Part shown: piece after piece, positions 1 through 8,159 of the stretch | How positions within the stretch are numbered: position 1 is the first letter of the stretch | Layout of the letters: every line of letters begins with the position of its first letter | The notes under the pieces: generated by a model | Databases searched by the model: none | Told to the model about the DNA's origin: nothing | What the model saw: only the letters and a program-made list of their open reading frames with translations | Source of the DNA: Nodularia sphaerocarpa UHCC 0038 | GTDB taxonomy: Bacteria > Cyanobacteriota > Cyanobacteriia > Cyanobacteriales > Nostocaceae | Length of the DNA stretch: 64,000 nucleotides | Direction of reading: 5' to 3' | Assembly: GCF_022376295.1 (NCBI RefSeq) | Contig: NZ_CP060140.1 | Span: forward strand, 686,356-750,355 | Position numbers and translations under genes: made by a program

Positions 1-195
1 GCATATAAAGCATTAACAATTGAGAAGTTGAAACAATTTCAAATACCTCTACCCCCGATCACGGTTCAGAAAGAAATCGTAGCAGAGATCGAAAGCTACC
101 AAAGAGAAATTACGAATTACGAATTACGAATTAAGGAATGTCGTGAGAAAATCTCTAAAACTATTGATAAGATGTGGGGTAGTGATGAAAGCTGA
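1..195 (+). CDS. hsdS: Type I restriction specificity subunit HsdS, C-terminal end (partial)
   Basis: The open frame enters from the left edge and ends at a TGA at 193-195, leaving 64 residues. The fragment carries the IPLPP...VQKEIV..IE motif that closes a target-recognition domain in HsdS proteins and leads into the long C-terminal helix. HsdS is the DNA-recognition subunit of type I restriction-modification enzymes. The helix is partly encoded by a 7-bp tandem repeat (108-133), giving the peptide EITNYELRIKE. The rest of the gene and any hsdM or hsdR lie outside the window to the left; none follows on the right. The family call rests only on this C-terminal signature. Confidence 0.75.
   Translation, partial: AYKALTIEKLKQFQIPLPPITVQKEIVAEIESYQREITNYELRIKECREKISKTIDKMWGSDES
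108..133 (+). repeat. 7-bp tandem repeat (AATTACG)n inside hsdS
   Basis: About 3.7 units of AATTACG lie in frame in the hsdS C-terminal helix. Three units make 21 bp, so the repeat encodes a 7-residue peptide period (ITNYELR). The same unit on the other strand (TTCGTAA) occurs between genes at about 43258-43281. Confidence 0.85.
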
Positions 196-493
196 CAACA
201 TTGTTAAAACCAAAAGCAATTTATAATATTCATTCATAATTCGTAATTAAAAAAGCATGTCCCCTACCGAACAAAACCAACAACTCTTAGAAGCGAGCGG
301 GCAACTTAGTGATCGTCACATTAGACAGTGATTTTGACGTTTACGGCATCACATTGCCAACTTGGGAGTTTTGTCCGCTAAAAAATCAGATTAATCGCCC
401 AAAGCCTGATCATTAAAGATTTTTAGCCTTGGGGGTAAATGAGTATCCATGATCCATTAATACGAGTTGTTTAGACATATAGGAGAATAAAAA
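196..493. other. Intergenic, decayed sequence
   Basis: About 300 bp without a credible gene. It holds a partial TTCGTAA repeat near 236-247 and a 24-codon open frame (257-331) that starts MSPTEQNQQLLEASG and stops at once; this may be the broken start of a former gene. An AGGAG Shine-Dalgarno sequence at 481-485 belongs to the deaminase at 494. Confidence 0.5.
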
Positions 494-925
494 ATGGATG
501 AATTTATGGAAGCTGCGATCGCACAAGCAAAACAAGGTAGAAAAGAAGGTGGGATTCCCATCGGTTCTATTCTCGTCAAGGATGGCAAGATTCTCGGTAG
601 AGGACATAACAAACGTGTACAAGATGATGATCCCGTTACCCACGCTGAAATAGATTGTCTCCGCAATGCTGGGAGAGTTGGTAGCTATAGAGGTACAACA
701 CTTTACTCTACCTTAATGCCTTGCTATTTGTGCGCTGGTGCAGTGGTACAATTTGGCATTAAAAAAGTCATCGCTGGAGAATCGAGAACTTTTCCCGGTG
801 CTAAAGAATTTATGGTATCTCACGGTGTGGAAGTAATTGATCTCAATCTTGATGAATGCGAACAAATGATGAGTGAATTTATTGAAACTAATCCGGAATT
901 ATGGAATGAAGATATTGGAAAGTAG
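494..925 (+). CDS. Cytosine deaminase, yeast FCY1-like
   Basis: A 143-residue zinc-dependent nucleoside/cytosine deaminase. The signature HAEID followed by PCYLC gives the zinc ligands (His and two Cys) and the catalytic Glu. The order EGGIPIG, RGHNKR, TTLYSTLMPC and the C-terminal end WNEDIG resemble the fungal cytosine deaminase FCY1 more closely than TadA or CDA enzymes. The expected reaction is cytosine to uracil plus ammonia, giving pyrimidine salvage and releasing nitrogen. An AGGAG sequence 8 nt before the ATG supports the start. The gene converges on rbsK, with a perfect 28-bp palindrome between the stops. Substrate is inferred from resemblance; guanine or other small deaminases are the alternative. 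Confidence 0.82.
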   Translation: MDEFMEAAIAQAKQGRKEGGIPIGSILVKDGKILGRGHNKRVQDDDPVTHAEIDCLRNAGRVGSYRGTTLYSTLMPCYLCAGAVVQFGIKKVIAGESRTFPGAKEFMVSHGVEVIDLNLDECEQMMSEFIETNPELWNEDIGK

Positions 926-928
926 AAT

Positions 929-956
929 GTAGAGACGTTCCATGGAACGTCTCTAC
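929..956. repeat. 28-bp perfect palindrome, copy 1
   Basis: A perfect inverted repeat with 14-bp arms (GTAGAGACGTTCCA and its complement) between two convergent genes. Its right end supplies the TAG stop codon of rbsK (953-955, minus strand). Identical copies lie at 27107 and 62128 and a degenerate one at 18224. It could act as a bidirectional terminator. Confidence 0.9.
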
Positions 957-1891
957 ACTGGTTCACTCCCTACTCCCCTTTCCTCCAAAAAATAATCAAA
1001 GGTTAACTTATCAGGTAAAGAAGTTTGTGCGCCTAGTTTTGTAGCTGCTAAAGCACCTGCGGCTGAACCCCAAATAATTGCCTGATGTAAAGAAAGTCCG
1101 GTAAAAAGTGCGGCTGCTAAACCACCATTGAACGCATCGCCAGCAGCAACGGTGTCAACAGCATGAACTGGAAAAGCTGGGACAAAAAATGTTTCCTCAG
1201 CAGTGGCGCAGACAACACCTTTTGCACCTAATTTGACGATCGCACATTTCACGCCCCTTTGTAATAAAACTTTAGCTGCTTTAATTGCCGATTCCTGATT
1301 ATCTACAGGAAAACCCACTAATTGCGCTGCTTCTACTTCATTCGGTGTAATAATATCGACTAATGGGTAAAGTTCATCCGGTAAATTCCCTTTTGCTGGT
1401 GCGGGATCTAAAATTACTTGAATATTTGCTTCTTTCGCTGCTTTGGCTGCTGCCAATACGGCATTAATGGGTATTTCTAATTGTAAAAGCAGTAATGAAG
1501 CTGTTGGTAATAAGTCGGATAATCGCTCTATATCTTCTTGATTAACTCGTCCGTTTGCACCAGGAATTACAACGATTTGATTTTCACCTGTGTTATCTAC
1601 GATGATAATAGCAACTCCAGAATTTACGGTTTCATCGATGAAGATATTTTCAGTCTGTACGCCTGCAAGTTGCAAATTTTCGACAAGTTCCACACCAAAA
1701 CTATCTGCGCCGACACGTCCCATCATGTGAGTCGGAATTTCTAATTTCGCTAATGCTACGGCTTGATTTGCTCCTTTGCCTCCTGGTATTTTAAAAAAGT
1801 CTTTTCCTAATATGGTTTCACCTGCAATTGGTAAGCGCGGTGTGGTTGCTACTAGGTCTATGTTGATGCTGCCGAAAACAATAATACTCAT
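953..1891 (-). CDS. rbsK: Ribokinase (PfkB family)
   Basis: A 312-residue PfkB-family sugar kinase, the usual length for ribokinase. Visible signatures are the N-terminal GSINIDL strand, the GGKGANQAVA substrate and first PfkB motif near residues 37-46, and the C-terminal DTVAAGDAFNGG motif with the catalytic Asp and anion hole. It phosphorylates ribose at O5 with ATP. No ribose transporter or rbsD is adjacent, so it probably serves nucleoside salvage; the neighbouring cytosine deaminase would fit that, which is inference. The last codons run into the palindrome at 929-956, which provides the stop codon. Confidence 0.88.
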   Translation of the reverse strand: MSIIVFGSINIDLVATTPRLPIAGETILGKDFFKIPGGKGANQAVALAKLEIPTHMMGRVGADSFGVELVENLQLAGVQTENIFIDETVNSGVAIIIVDNTGENQIVVIPGANGRVNQEDIERLSDLLPTASLLLLQLEIPINAVLAAAKAAKEANIQVILDPAPAKGNLPDELYPLVDIITPNEVEAAQLVGFPVDNQESAIKAAKVLLQRGVKCAIVKLGAKGVVCATAEETFFVPAFPVHAVDTVAAGDAFNGGLAAALFTGLSLHQAIIWGSAAGALAATKLGAQTSLPDKLTFDYFLEERGVGSEPV

Positions 1892-1910
1892 GTTTTGAGA
1901 AGTTTATTTT

Positions 1911-1956
1911 TTTTAACGCAAAGTTACGCAAAGGTTCACGCAAAGGTACGCAGAGT
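1911..1956. repeat. Degenerate ACGCAAAG repeats
   Basis: Three to four imperfect copies of ACGCAAAG(G/T) lie upstream of rbsK and the Uma2 gene. The same motif appears inside the MITE copies at 20262 and 22342. Confidence 0.6.
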
Positions 1957-2018
1957 GTTTGTTAGGCTCGGCTGCTGATTTTTTTGATATGTTGGTAGAA
2001 AAGCGGAGGATAAGTTTT

Positions 2019-2657
2019 ATGGTGATGACTGCACCCACTCATTCCCAACGCGCCATTCTGTCAAACATCAGTTGGCATACCTTTGAAACTATCCTCGCAG
2101 AAATGGGGGATAATCGGGCGACGCGACTGGCTTATGATCACGGAACACTGGAAGTTATGACTCCTTTAATGCCCCATGAGCATAATAATAGACTGCTGGA
2201 ACACTTAGTTTTTGCTTTGGCTGAGGAACTCAACCTGAATCTGAAAAGCACGGGTTCTGTGACTTGTAAGCGCCAAGATTTAAGCCGGGGTGTGGAACCA
2301 GATTCGAGTTTTTACATCCAGAATGAACCTGTGATGCGTCATAAGCAAAATCTCGATTTAAGCCAAGACCCACCACCTGACTTGATAATTGAGGTAGACT
2401 ATACCAGCGCTTCGATTGACAGACTCCCGATATATCTGGCTTTGGGTGTTCCAGAGGTTTGGCGTTATGACGAACCTGTGATGCAGATTTACCAGTTGGG
2501 TGAGGGTGTATATGTTCCTTGTGATGTTTCGCCGACTTTTGCTAATTTACCTTTAAAAACTGAAATTCCCCGTTTTTTGCAAGAAAGTTTAAAAATTGGG
2601 GAAATACCGATGATTTGCACCTTCCGTGATTGGGTAAAACAGCAAATAGGAAATTGA
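2019..2657 (+). CDS. Uma2 family endonuclease-like protein (DUF820)
   Basis: A 212-residue protein with the Uma2/DUF820 order seen in large paralog sets of cyanobacteria: DHGTLEVMTPL, a central EPDSSFY, PDLIIEVDYTS, then GVPEVWRYD. The conserved Asp, Glu-Val-Asp and downstream residues form a PD-(D/E)XK-like nuclease core. The frame could open at TTG 1959, but ATG 2019 is chosen because CGGAGGA (2004-2010) sits 8 nt before it. Cellular role is unknown; these genes are often transposon-associated or solitary. It stands alone here between rbsK and the CcbP-like gene. Confidence 0.85.
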   Translation: MVMTAPTHSQRAILSNISWHTFETILAEMGDNRATRLAYDHGTLEVMTPLMPHEHNNRLLEHLVFALAEELNLNLKSTGSVTCKRQDLSRGVEPDSSFYIQNEPVMRHKQNLDLSQDPPPDLIIEVDYTSASIDRLPIYLALGVPEVWRYDEPVMQIYQLGEGVYVPCDVSPTFANLPLKTEIPRFLQESLKIGEIPMICTFRDWVKQQIGN

Positions 2658-2716
2658 CAGGCGATCGCTAAAGAGCTATACCATATCAAGGTGCATCATA
2701 CATAAGCTTTTATCTT

Positions 2717-3097
2717 ATGCCTAGTGTTGAACGCGACGAAAATAGAGAGCATCGCATTAAAACAGAGATAATTGTCGATGCTGAAGATCAAGAAGACAGG
2801 GCAATGGGTTGGTACAACTATCTCGACGATAGTTTGAATGTGCCATTTATGGCTAAGTTGACGAAGAAAACAGGCAAAACATCCGCATCTGAGGAGAAAA
2901 AAGTTGAGGTGATGGGAATGGCACCAGACGATGAGTGCTTCAAAGATATGTATGTGGAAGTGGTTCATCCTCATGGTAAAGATGAAGACCTATTTACTGT
3001 CAAGCTGTCAGATATAGTAGCGATTGATACTGATGCTGTCACTCAAGAAGCGATCGCCGATTGGCATTATTGGCTTGCTAGAGGTTATAACTTCTAA
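2717..3097 (+). CDS. Calcium-binding protein, CcbP-like (PF11535 type)
   Basis: A 126-residue acidic protein. The features IIVDAEDQEDRAMGWYNYL, an inner MGMAPDDECFKDMYVEV block, a PHGKDEDL acidic loop and the end QEAIADWHYWLARGY match the CcbP-type calcium-binding family. In Anabaena, CcbP holds free calcium low and must be degraded for heterocyst differentiation (established knowledge). The many Asp/Glu residues in the first 30 positions and the DEDL loop are candidate ligands. No clear Shine-Dalgarno is visible before the ATG. Whether this copy is the CcbP orthologue or a paralog cannot be told from sequence alone. Confidence 0.72.
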   Translation: MPSVERDENREHRIKTEIIVDAEDQEDRAMGWYNYLDDSLNVPFMAKLTKKTGKTSASEEKKVEVMGMAPDDECFKDMYVEVVHPHGKDEDLFTVKLSDIVAIDTDAVTQEAIADWHYWLARGYNF

Positions 3098-3114
3098 AAA
3101 TGAGCAATTTCAAT

Positions 3115-3672
3115 TTATAAATGCCGAATTATCCGGCAAGGATTACCAGCAGCAACAACATTTGCAGGAACATCTTTAACAACTACGCTACCAGCACCAA
3201 TAGTAGTGTTTTCGCCAATTGTCACTCCTGGACAAATGATTGCACTACCACCAATCCAAACATTATTGCCAATTGTAACGGGAGCCGCAAGTTCTCTACC
3301 AGAAAGACGAATTTCCGGCTCTGTGGGATGGTAAGCTGCATAAATCTGCACGTAAGGAGCGCACAAGACATTTTCACCAATTGTGACTAAATTACAGTCT
3401 AAAATTACACAACCATAATTCATATATAATCCATTGCCAGCATAAATATTGCTGCCATAGTCACAATGAAAGGGTGGCACAATGGTGACTTTATTTCCCA
3501 ATTGTCCGAACAATTCTTGCAAAATTTGTTTTCGTTGTGCCTCCTGTTCTTCTGTTGTGGTGTTGTATATTTGCAAGAGACGACTGGCTCTTTTTTGTTC
3601 TGACACTAATTCAGAATCATCTGCCAGATATAACTCACCTGATAGCATTTTTTGTTTTTCTGTTTTTCCCAT
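3115..3672 (-). CDS. Sugar O-acetyltransferase (maltose/NodL type, LbH)
   Basis: A 185-residue left-handed beta-helix acyltransferase. An N-terminal Mac domain (KMLSGELYLADDSEL, residues about 8-55) precedes hexapeptide repeats (VTIGNNVWIGGSAIICPGV). The catalytic His is in AAYHPTEPEIR. The end VVAAGNPCRIIR is the standard finish of the maltose/galactoside/NodL acetyltransferases. It transfers acetyl from acetyl-CoA to a sugar hydroxyl. The true acceptor is unknown; the glycan locus lies far away at 29-40 kb. It converges on the CcbP-like gene with 17 bp between stops. Confidence 0.87.
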   Translation of the reverse strand: MGKTEKQKMLSGELYLADDSELVSEQKRASRLLQIYNTTTEEQEAQRKQILQELFGQLGNKVTIVPPFHCDYGSNIYAGNGLYMNYGCVILDCNLVTIGENVLCAPYVQIYAAYHPTEPEIRLSGRELAAPVTIGNNVWIGGSAIICPGVTIGENTTIGAGSVVVKDVPANVVAAGNPCRIIRHL

Positions 3673-3796
3673 AAAATAATTTTTAGCTGCAATTACATAA
3701 CATTTTAGTATTACTACATGGAAAAATTAACATTTCAATTTGTACAACTTATATAGAATTGCTATCTCTAAATATACTATATATAAAGGTAGAAAA

Positions 3797-5410
3797 ATGC
3801 ATTTATTTAATAAGCTTAAATTTACTCCTTCGCAGCTAGTAAGTGTAACAGTAATCCTGACATTACTATTGTTTATTCCTCAAGTTTGGCTCAACTGGCA
3901 AGCATATTATAACTTTGATAATATTACTAAACAAGAATTCAAACTACAAACAATAAGTGATGAAATTATTTATTTTGATGAAGTTTTAACCATGTCAGCG
4001 TTGATGAACGCAGCCACAGGCAATATTATTTGGGAAAAGCGATATCGCCAATTTGAACCTAAACTTGATGTAGCGATTCAAAAATCTATTAAACTGGCTC
4101 CTGAAACCTATGAAGATGATCAGTCGAAAGAAATTGATGCTGCTAATCAGCAATTAGTTGCAATGGAATATCAATCTTTTGATTTAGTTAAAAACAATCA
4201 AAAAGAGGCAGCACAACTATTATTGTCCAGCCGCGAATATACAACTCAGAAAAAGATTTATGCCGATGGTGTTGCTCAAAGAAACCGTAATATCTCACTT
4301 GCGTTGCAAGGAAAAGTTGCTGAGTATCGTCAAAGAATGATTTGGGCTATTTTAGGCTCTATTATAAGTTTAATAATGCTGATCCCAGCATGGCTTTTGG
4401 TATTAGTTGTATTGCAAAAATATTTAAGAGCTAAAAAAAATGCTCAAGCCGCCTTAGAAGAAACTAATTCTAGGTTAGAAATAGAAGTTGCAACCAGAAC
4501 GGAAAAATTAGCACAGAAAAATATCCAACTACAACAAACACTGCAAGAATTGCAACAGACTCAAGTACAACTGATTCAAACTGCAAAGATGTCCTCACTG
4601 GCTCACTTAGTCGCTGGTGTTGCTCATGAAATTAATAACCCTGTTAATTTTATTCATGGAAACTTGATACACGTTAGGAAATACACTCAGAAATTACTAA
4701 GTTTGATTAACAGCTATCAACAAAAATATCCGAATTACAATCCAGAAATAAATATTTTTACAGAAGAGATAGATTTAGATTTTATTATTGATGATCTGCC
4801 CAAAATATTAACCTCAATGGCAGTTGGTACTGAGCGTATCCGTGATATTGTCTTAAGTTTACGGAATTTCTCGCGTCTTGATGAAGCGGAAATGAAACCT
4901 GTTAATATTCATGAAGGGATTGATAGTACTCTGTTAATTTTGCAATCTCGTCTTAAAAATCAGCATGAACAGCAGGAAATTGCAATTATTAAAAACTATG
5001 GAAACTTGCCTCTTGTTGAATGTTATGCAGGAGGATTAAATCAGGTATTTATGAATATTCTTAGCAACGCTATCGAGGCTTTACGCCAACAAAAAATAGA
5101 TGATTATAAAAAGAATGAACCACACTCAAGTTCAATTATTATCCATACTCAAGTTAAAAATGAAAAGAGTGTAATTATTGGCATCAAAGATAATGCTACA
5201 GGAATAACGGAGAAAGTTAAAAATAGATTGTTTGAACCGTTTTTTACGACTAAACCTGTAGGTAAAGGTACTGGTTTGGGATTATCTATTAGTTATCAGA
5301 TTATCGTAGATAAGCATAAGGGAAAAATCGAGTGTGTTTCTGAACCTGGAAAGGGAACAGAATTTTTGATTGAGATTCCTATTAAGCAGAGAAAGACAGC
5401 AAATGCCTAG
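3797..5410 (+). CDS. Membrane sensor histidine kinase
   Basis: A 537-residue kinase. Two membrane helices (residues about 13-33 and 183-210) enclose a periplasmic sensor of about 150 residues rich in helices and without a known domain. A coiled coil (about 220-265) leads into the H-box LVAGVAHEINNPVNF with phosphoacceptor His277. The N-box (NQVFMNILSNAIEAL), FEPFFTTKP and G2 box GKGTGLGLSISY follow. The G1 box reads DNATGI, with Ala where Gly is usual. ATG 3797 is preferred over 3740 because AAAGGTAG precedes it and the extra 19 residues lack hydrophobic or conserved character. No response regulator is adjacent, so the partner is unknown. Confidence 0.9.
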   Translation: MHLFNKLKFTPSQLVSVTVILTLLLFIPQVWLNWQAYYNFDNITKQEFKLQTISDEIIYFDEVLTMSALMNAATGNIIWEKRYRQFEPKLDVAIQKSIKLAPETYEDDQSKEIDAANQQLVAMEYQSFDLVKNNQKEAAQLLLSSREYTTQKKIYADGVAQRNRNISLALQGKVAEYRQRMIWAILGSIISLIMLIPAWLLVLVVLQKYLRAKKNAQAALEETNSRLEIEVATRTEKLAQKNIQLQQTLQELQQTQVQLIQTAKMSSLAHLVAGVAHEINNPVNFIHGNLIHVRKYTQKLLSLINSYQQKYPNYNPEINIFTEEIDLDFIIDDLPKILTSMAVGTERIRDIVLSLRNFSRLDEAEMKPVNIHEGIDSTLLILQSRLKNQHEQQEIAIIKNYGNLPLVECYAGGLNQVFMNILSNAIEALRQQKIDDYKKNEPHSSSIIIHTQVKNEKSVIIGIKDNATGITEKVKNRLFEPFFTTKPVGKGTGLGLSISYQIIVDKHKGKIECVSEPGKGTEFLIEIPIKQRKTANA

Positions 5411-5675
5411 CAGATTGGAGTCACACAATTTTGAATTTTGAATTGGAGCGTTCGCGTAGCGTTTCGTAGAGAAGCGACTTGACAATGGTAAATGTTGAAA
5501 GTTATTAATTAATAATTTAGGCAATTATAATTTTATTTGTGATAATTTGAGAACTATTGAAGAAGAATCCAAGCTGTTTGAGGGTTTAAAAATCATCAAC
5601 AGCTTGGTATAATATAGTTATAAATTTGTCTCTCTAATGAGAGAGCTTCTGAGTTGGGAAAAGCACGCAAAAACT
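5411..5675. other. Intergenic with inverted repeats and a promoter-like box
   Basis: It contains a GCGTTCGCGTAGCG-type palindromic fragment (about 5447-5480, related copies near 47311 and 55600). A 10-bp inverted repeat CCAAGCTGTT (5569-5578 with 5598-5607) is followed by a TATAAT hexamer (5608-5613). A CTCTCT/AGAGAG hairpin lies at 5630-5645. No gene follows on the plus strand, so the TATAAT may be chance. Confidence 0.4.
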
Positions 5676-6044
5676 TCAGGGGTTAGACTTAGTTTTAGTG
5701 AGTTCAATACTAATTCGTCCGCCAAAATCTGGAATAGGTGCGGCGGGTTTACTGACGATGACTTGGACTTGTGTGACGCGATCGCACTCTTGCAGGATAG
5801 AATCAGCGATCGCACCCACCAACCTTTCGATCAAAGCAAACTTAGCTGTTTTTACCAAATGTTGTATCGAGCTAATGACGCTGCGATAATCTAGAGTATC
5901 TTCAATTGCGTCAGTCTTGGCAGCTGTGGAGATATCTAACCATAACTTCACATCCACCTCAAACCATTGCCCTAATACCTGTTCTTCTGGTAGATACCCA
6001 GTGTAGCCATAGCAGCGGATATTGGTTAAATGAATGCAATCCAT
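5676..6044 (-). CDS. folB: Dihydroneopterin aldolase
   Basis: A 122-residue FolB. MDCIHLTNIRCYGYTGYLPEEQ-type start, followed by the paired strand GQWFEVDVKLWLD, DTLDYRSV and the Glu-containing LIERLVGAIADSIL block, are typical. It cleaves 7,8-dihydroneopterin to 6-hydroxymethyl-dihydropterin in folate synthesis. The frame runs back to 6089, but ATG 6044 gives the family N-terminus. It is divergent from menD with 74 bp between starts, so the two promoters must share this gap. Confidence 0.9.
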   Translation of the reverse strand: MDCIHLTNIRCYGYTGYLPEEQVLGQWFEVDVKLWLDISTAAKTDAIEDTLDYRSVISSIQHLVKTAKFALIERLVGAIADSILQECDRVTQVQVIVSKPAAPIPDFGGRISIELTKTKSNP

Positions 6045-6118
6045 AAGAATTTGAGAGTGAATTTGACATTTGGCAATGGAAAAACACAACTTTCCCAGAG
6101 GTATTTCATAATTATCTG

Positions 6119-7879
6119 ATGGCTATGCTTGATTTAATACCATTTGCCTATAAGAATGTTAATCAACTTTGGGCTTATATCTTGACAGAGACACTAAAAC
6201 GCCTGGGATTAAATAGTGTCGTCATTTGTCCTGGTTCACGTTCTACACCTTTAGTAGTCGCCTTTGTCCAGCAAATACCCGATATTGAAGCCATTTCCAT
6301 TCTCGATGAGCGTTCAGCCGCCTTTTTTGCCTTGGGAAGAGCCAAAGCCACCGGGCTTCCTGTGGCGCTGGTTTGCACCTCTGGAACAGCCGCAGCGAAT
6401 TTTTACCCAGCGATTATTGAAGCCAAAGAAAGTCGCGTACCACTGTTGGTATTAACCAGCGATAGACCACAAGAATTGAGAAATTGCCATTCAGGGCAAA
6501 CCATAGACCAAGTTAAATTATATGGTAATTACCCAAACTGGCAAGCAGAGTTAGCTCTACCCTCTCCAGACATGAGAATGCTAGGCTATCTACGACAAAC
6601 GATCATTCATGCTTGGGAACGCTGTCAAATGCCAACACAGGGACCAGTGCATTTAAATATTCCTTTTCGTGACCCCCTTGCACCCATTCCCGATAAAATT
6701 GACTTGAGCGATTTACAGTCACAGTTCCACCCAGAAGACTTTTTTGCAGGAATAGCACATACTAACCCCATTACCCAGTCGCCATTCCTGATTCCCCCAC
6801 AGTGGTTAAAATCTGAGCGAGGAATAATCATCGCCGGTGTAGCCCAACCCCAACAAGCAGAAAAATATTGTCAGGCGATCGCCCGTCTTTCCCAAACACT
6901 CAACTGGCCTGTATTAGCCGAGGGACTTTCCCCAGTCAGAAATTATGCTAGCCTCAACCCCTATTTAATTTCCACCTACGACATCATTTTACGCAATCAG
7001 CAACTTACCCAAGAATTAACACCAGAAATAGTCATTCAGATCGGGGAAATGCCCACCAGTAAAGAACTGCGTAACTGGCTATCTACTACCCAACCCCAAC
7101 GCTGGATCATCGATAGTAGTCATGAAAATTTAGACCCTTTACATGGAAAAACCACACATTTAAGGATATCTGTAGAAGACATAGAAAACTTGGGAATAGT
7201 CAATGCTGAACCGGGGCTTTATTTACAAACATGGTGTGAAATTGAAACAAAAGTTAGAAAAAATATTGATGAAGCTTTTGCAAATATAGACGAATTAACT
7301 GAAAGTAAAGCTTCTTGGTTAATTTCGCAAAATCTCCCACCTGGAACACCGTTATTTATTTCTAATAGTATGCCAGTGCGGGATGTAGAATATTTTTGGA
7401 AAACGAATGATTTAGGGGTAAAACCTTATGTTAATAGAGGTGCAAATGGTATTGATGGCATACTTTCCACCGCTTTAGGAATTGCACATCATCAGCAAAG
7501 TAGTGTGATGTTAACAGGAGATTTAGCCTTGTTACATGATACCAACGGATTTTTAATTAGAAATAAATTTATTGGACATTTAACAATTGTTTTAATTAAT
7601 AACAATGGTGGGGGTATTTTTGAAATGTTACCCATTGCCAAATTTGAGCCACCATTTGAAGAGTTTTTTGCCACTCCCCAGGATATAGATTTTGCTCAGT
7701 TATGCGCTACATATAATGTCCAGCATCAGCTAATTAGTTCTTGGGAACAGTTAAAAGAAAACTTGCAAATGTTACCCAAGACGGGAATTAGGGTTTTAGA
7801 AATAAGGACAAATAGAAAAGTAGATGCTAAATGGAGAAAAGATAATTTAGAGAGATTTGGGGCGAATATTGTAGGTTGA
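6119..7879 (+). CDS. menD: SEPHCHC synthase MenD (phylloquinone synthesis)
   Basis: A 586-residue thiamine-diphosphate enzyme. The N-terminal CPGSRSTPL and ILDERSAAFFALG with the ThDP-activating Glu, then SGTAAANFYPAIIEA, are MenD signatures. The C-terminal ThDP motif starts TGDLALLHD and ends NNNGGGIF. It joins isochorismate and 2-oxoglutarate to make SEPHCHC, an early step to phylloquinone, the photosystem I quinone. ATG 6119 or the in-frame ATG 6125 can start it; no strong Shine-Dalgarno is seen. menB, a later pathway step, lies 4.5 kb downstream beyond the natFGH-bgtA operon. Confidence 0.95.
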   Translation: MAMLDLIPFAYKNVNQLWAYILTETLKRLGLNSVVICPGSRSTPLVVAFVQQIPDIEAISILDERSAAFFALGRAKATGLPVALVCTSGTAAANFYPAIIEAKESRVPLLVLTSDRPQELRNCHSGQTIDQVKLYGNYPNWQAELALPSPDMRMLGYLRQTIIHAWERCQMPTQGPVHLNIPFRDPLAPIPDKIDLSDLQSQFHPEDFFAGIAHTNPITQSPFLIPPQWLKSERGIIIAGVAQPQQAEKYCQAIARLSQTLNWPVLAEGLSPVRNYASLNPYLISTYDIILRNQQLTQELTPEIVIQIGEMPTSKELRNWLSTTQPQRWIIDSSHENLDPLHGKTTHLRISVEDIENLGIVNAEPGLYLQTWCEIETKVRKNIDEAFANIDELTESKASWLISQNLPPGTPLFISNSMPVRDVEYFWKTNDLGVKPYVNRGANGIDGILSTALGIAHHQQSSVMLTGDLALLHDTNGFLIRNKFIGHLTIVLINNNGGGIFEMLPIAKFEPPFEEFFATPQDIDFAQLCATYNVQHQLISSWEQLKENLQMLPKTGIRVLEIRTNRKVDAKWRKDNLERFGANIVG

Positions 7880-7880
7880 T

Positions 7881-7986
7881 TCATTAGTCATTAGTCATTA
7901 GTCATTAGTCATTAGTCATTTGTCATTTGTCATTAGTCATTAGTCATTTGTCATTTGTCATTAGTCATTTGTCATTTGTCATTTGT
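7881..7986. repeat. 7-bp tandem repeat (CATTAGT/CATTTGT)n
   Basis: About 15 head-to-tail units alternating between CATTAGT and CATTTGT begin 1 bp after the menD stop. This is the short tandem repeat (STRR) class known from heterocystous cyanobacteria. The spurious protein read across it (VISHLSFVISHLS) is not a gene. Confidence 0.95.
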
Positions 7987-8123
7987 ACAGCACGGCGAAA
8001 CCACTGTATTTATACTGACCTACTTAGTGTTATTCAGCTAATATGCCTGATATTCCCGGAAATTCAGCAGAGGTACTCAAAAAGTTTTATATTACAAACA
8101 TCTACTTATTTCTACAAAATTAT

Positions 8124-8139
8124 TGTAGTCACTAATACA
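8124..8139. promoter_or_regulatory. NtcA-type site, perfect TGTA-N8-TACA
   Basis: TGTAGTCACTAATACA is a perfect match to the NtcA consensus GTA-N8-TAC and to its extended palindrome. It ends 20 bp before the natF ATG. NtcA is the global nitrogen regulator in cyanobacteria. The site is too close to the ATG for the usual activated promoter geometry (site near -41), so it may repress, or the start site or promoter may differ from this reading. Confidence 0.55.
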
Positions 8140-8159
8140 ATTTACCGAGTTCAGTATCC

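Noticed and set aside
257..331. 24-codon frame after hsdS
   Set aside because: Too short and without a family match; kept only as a possible remnant in the intergenic entry.
5637..5894. Plus-strand frame behind TATAAT at 5608
   Set aside because: It overlaps folB antisense and has no family resemblance; the TATAAT is probably chance.
7881..7986. CRISPR array
   Set aside because: Units are 7 bp with no spacers, so this is a simple tandem repeat.
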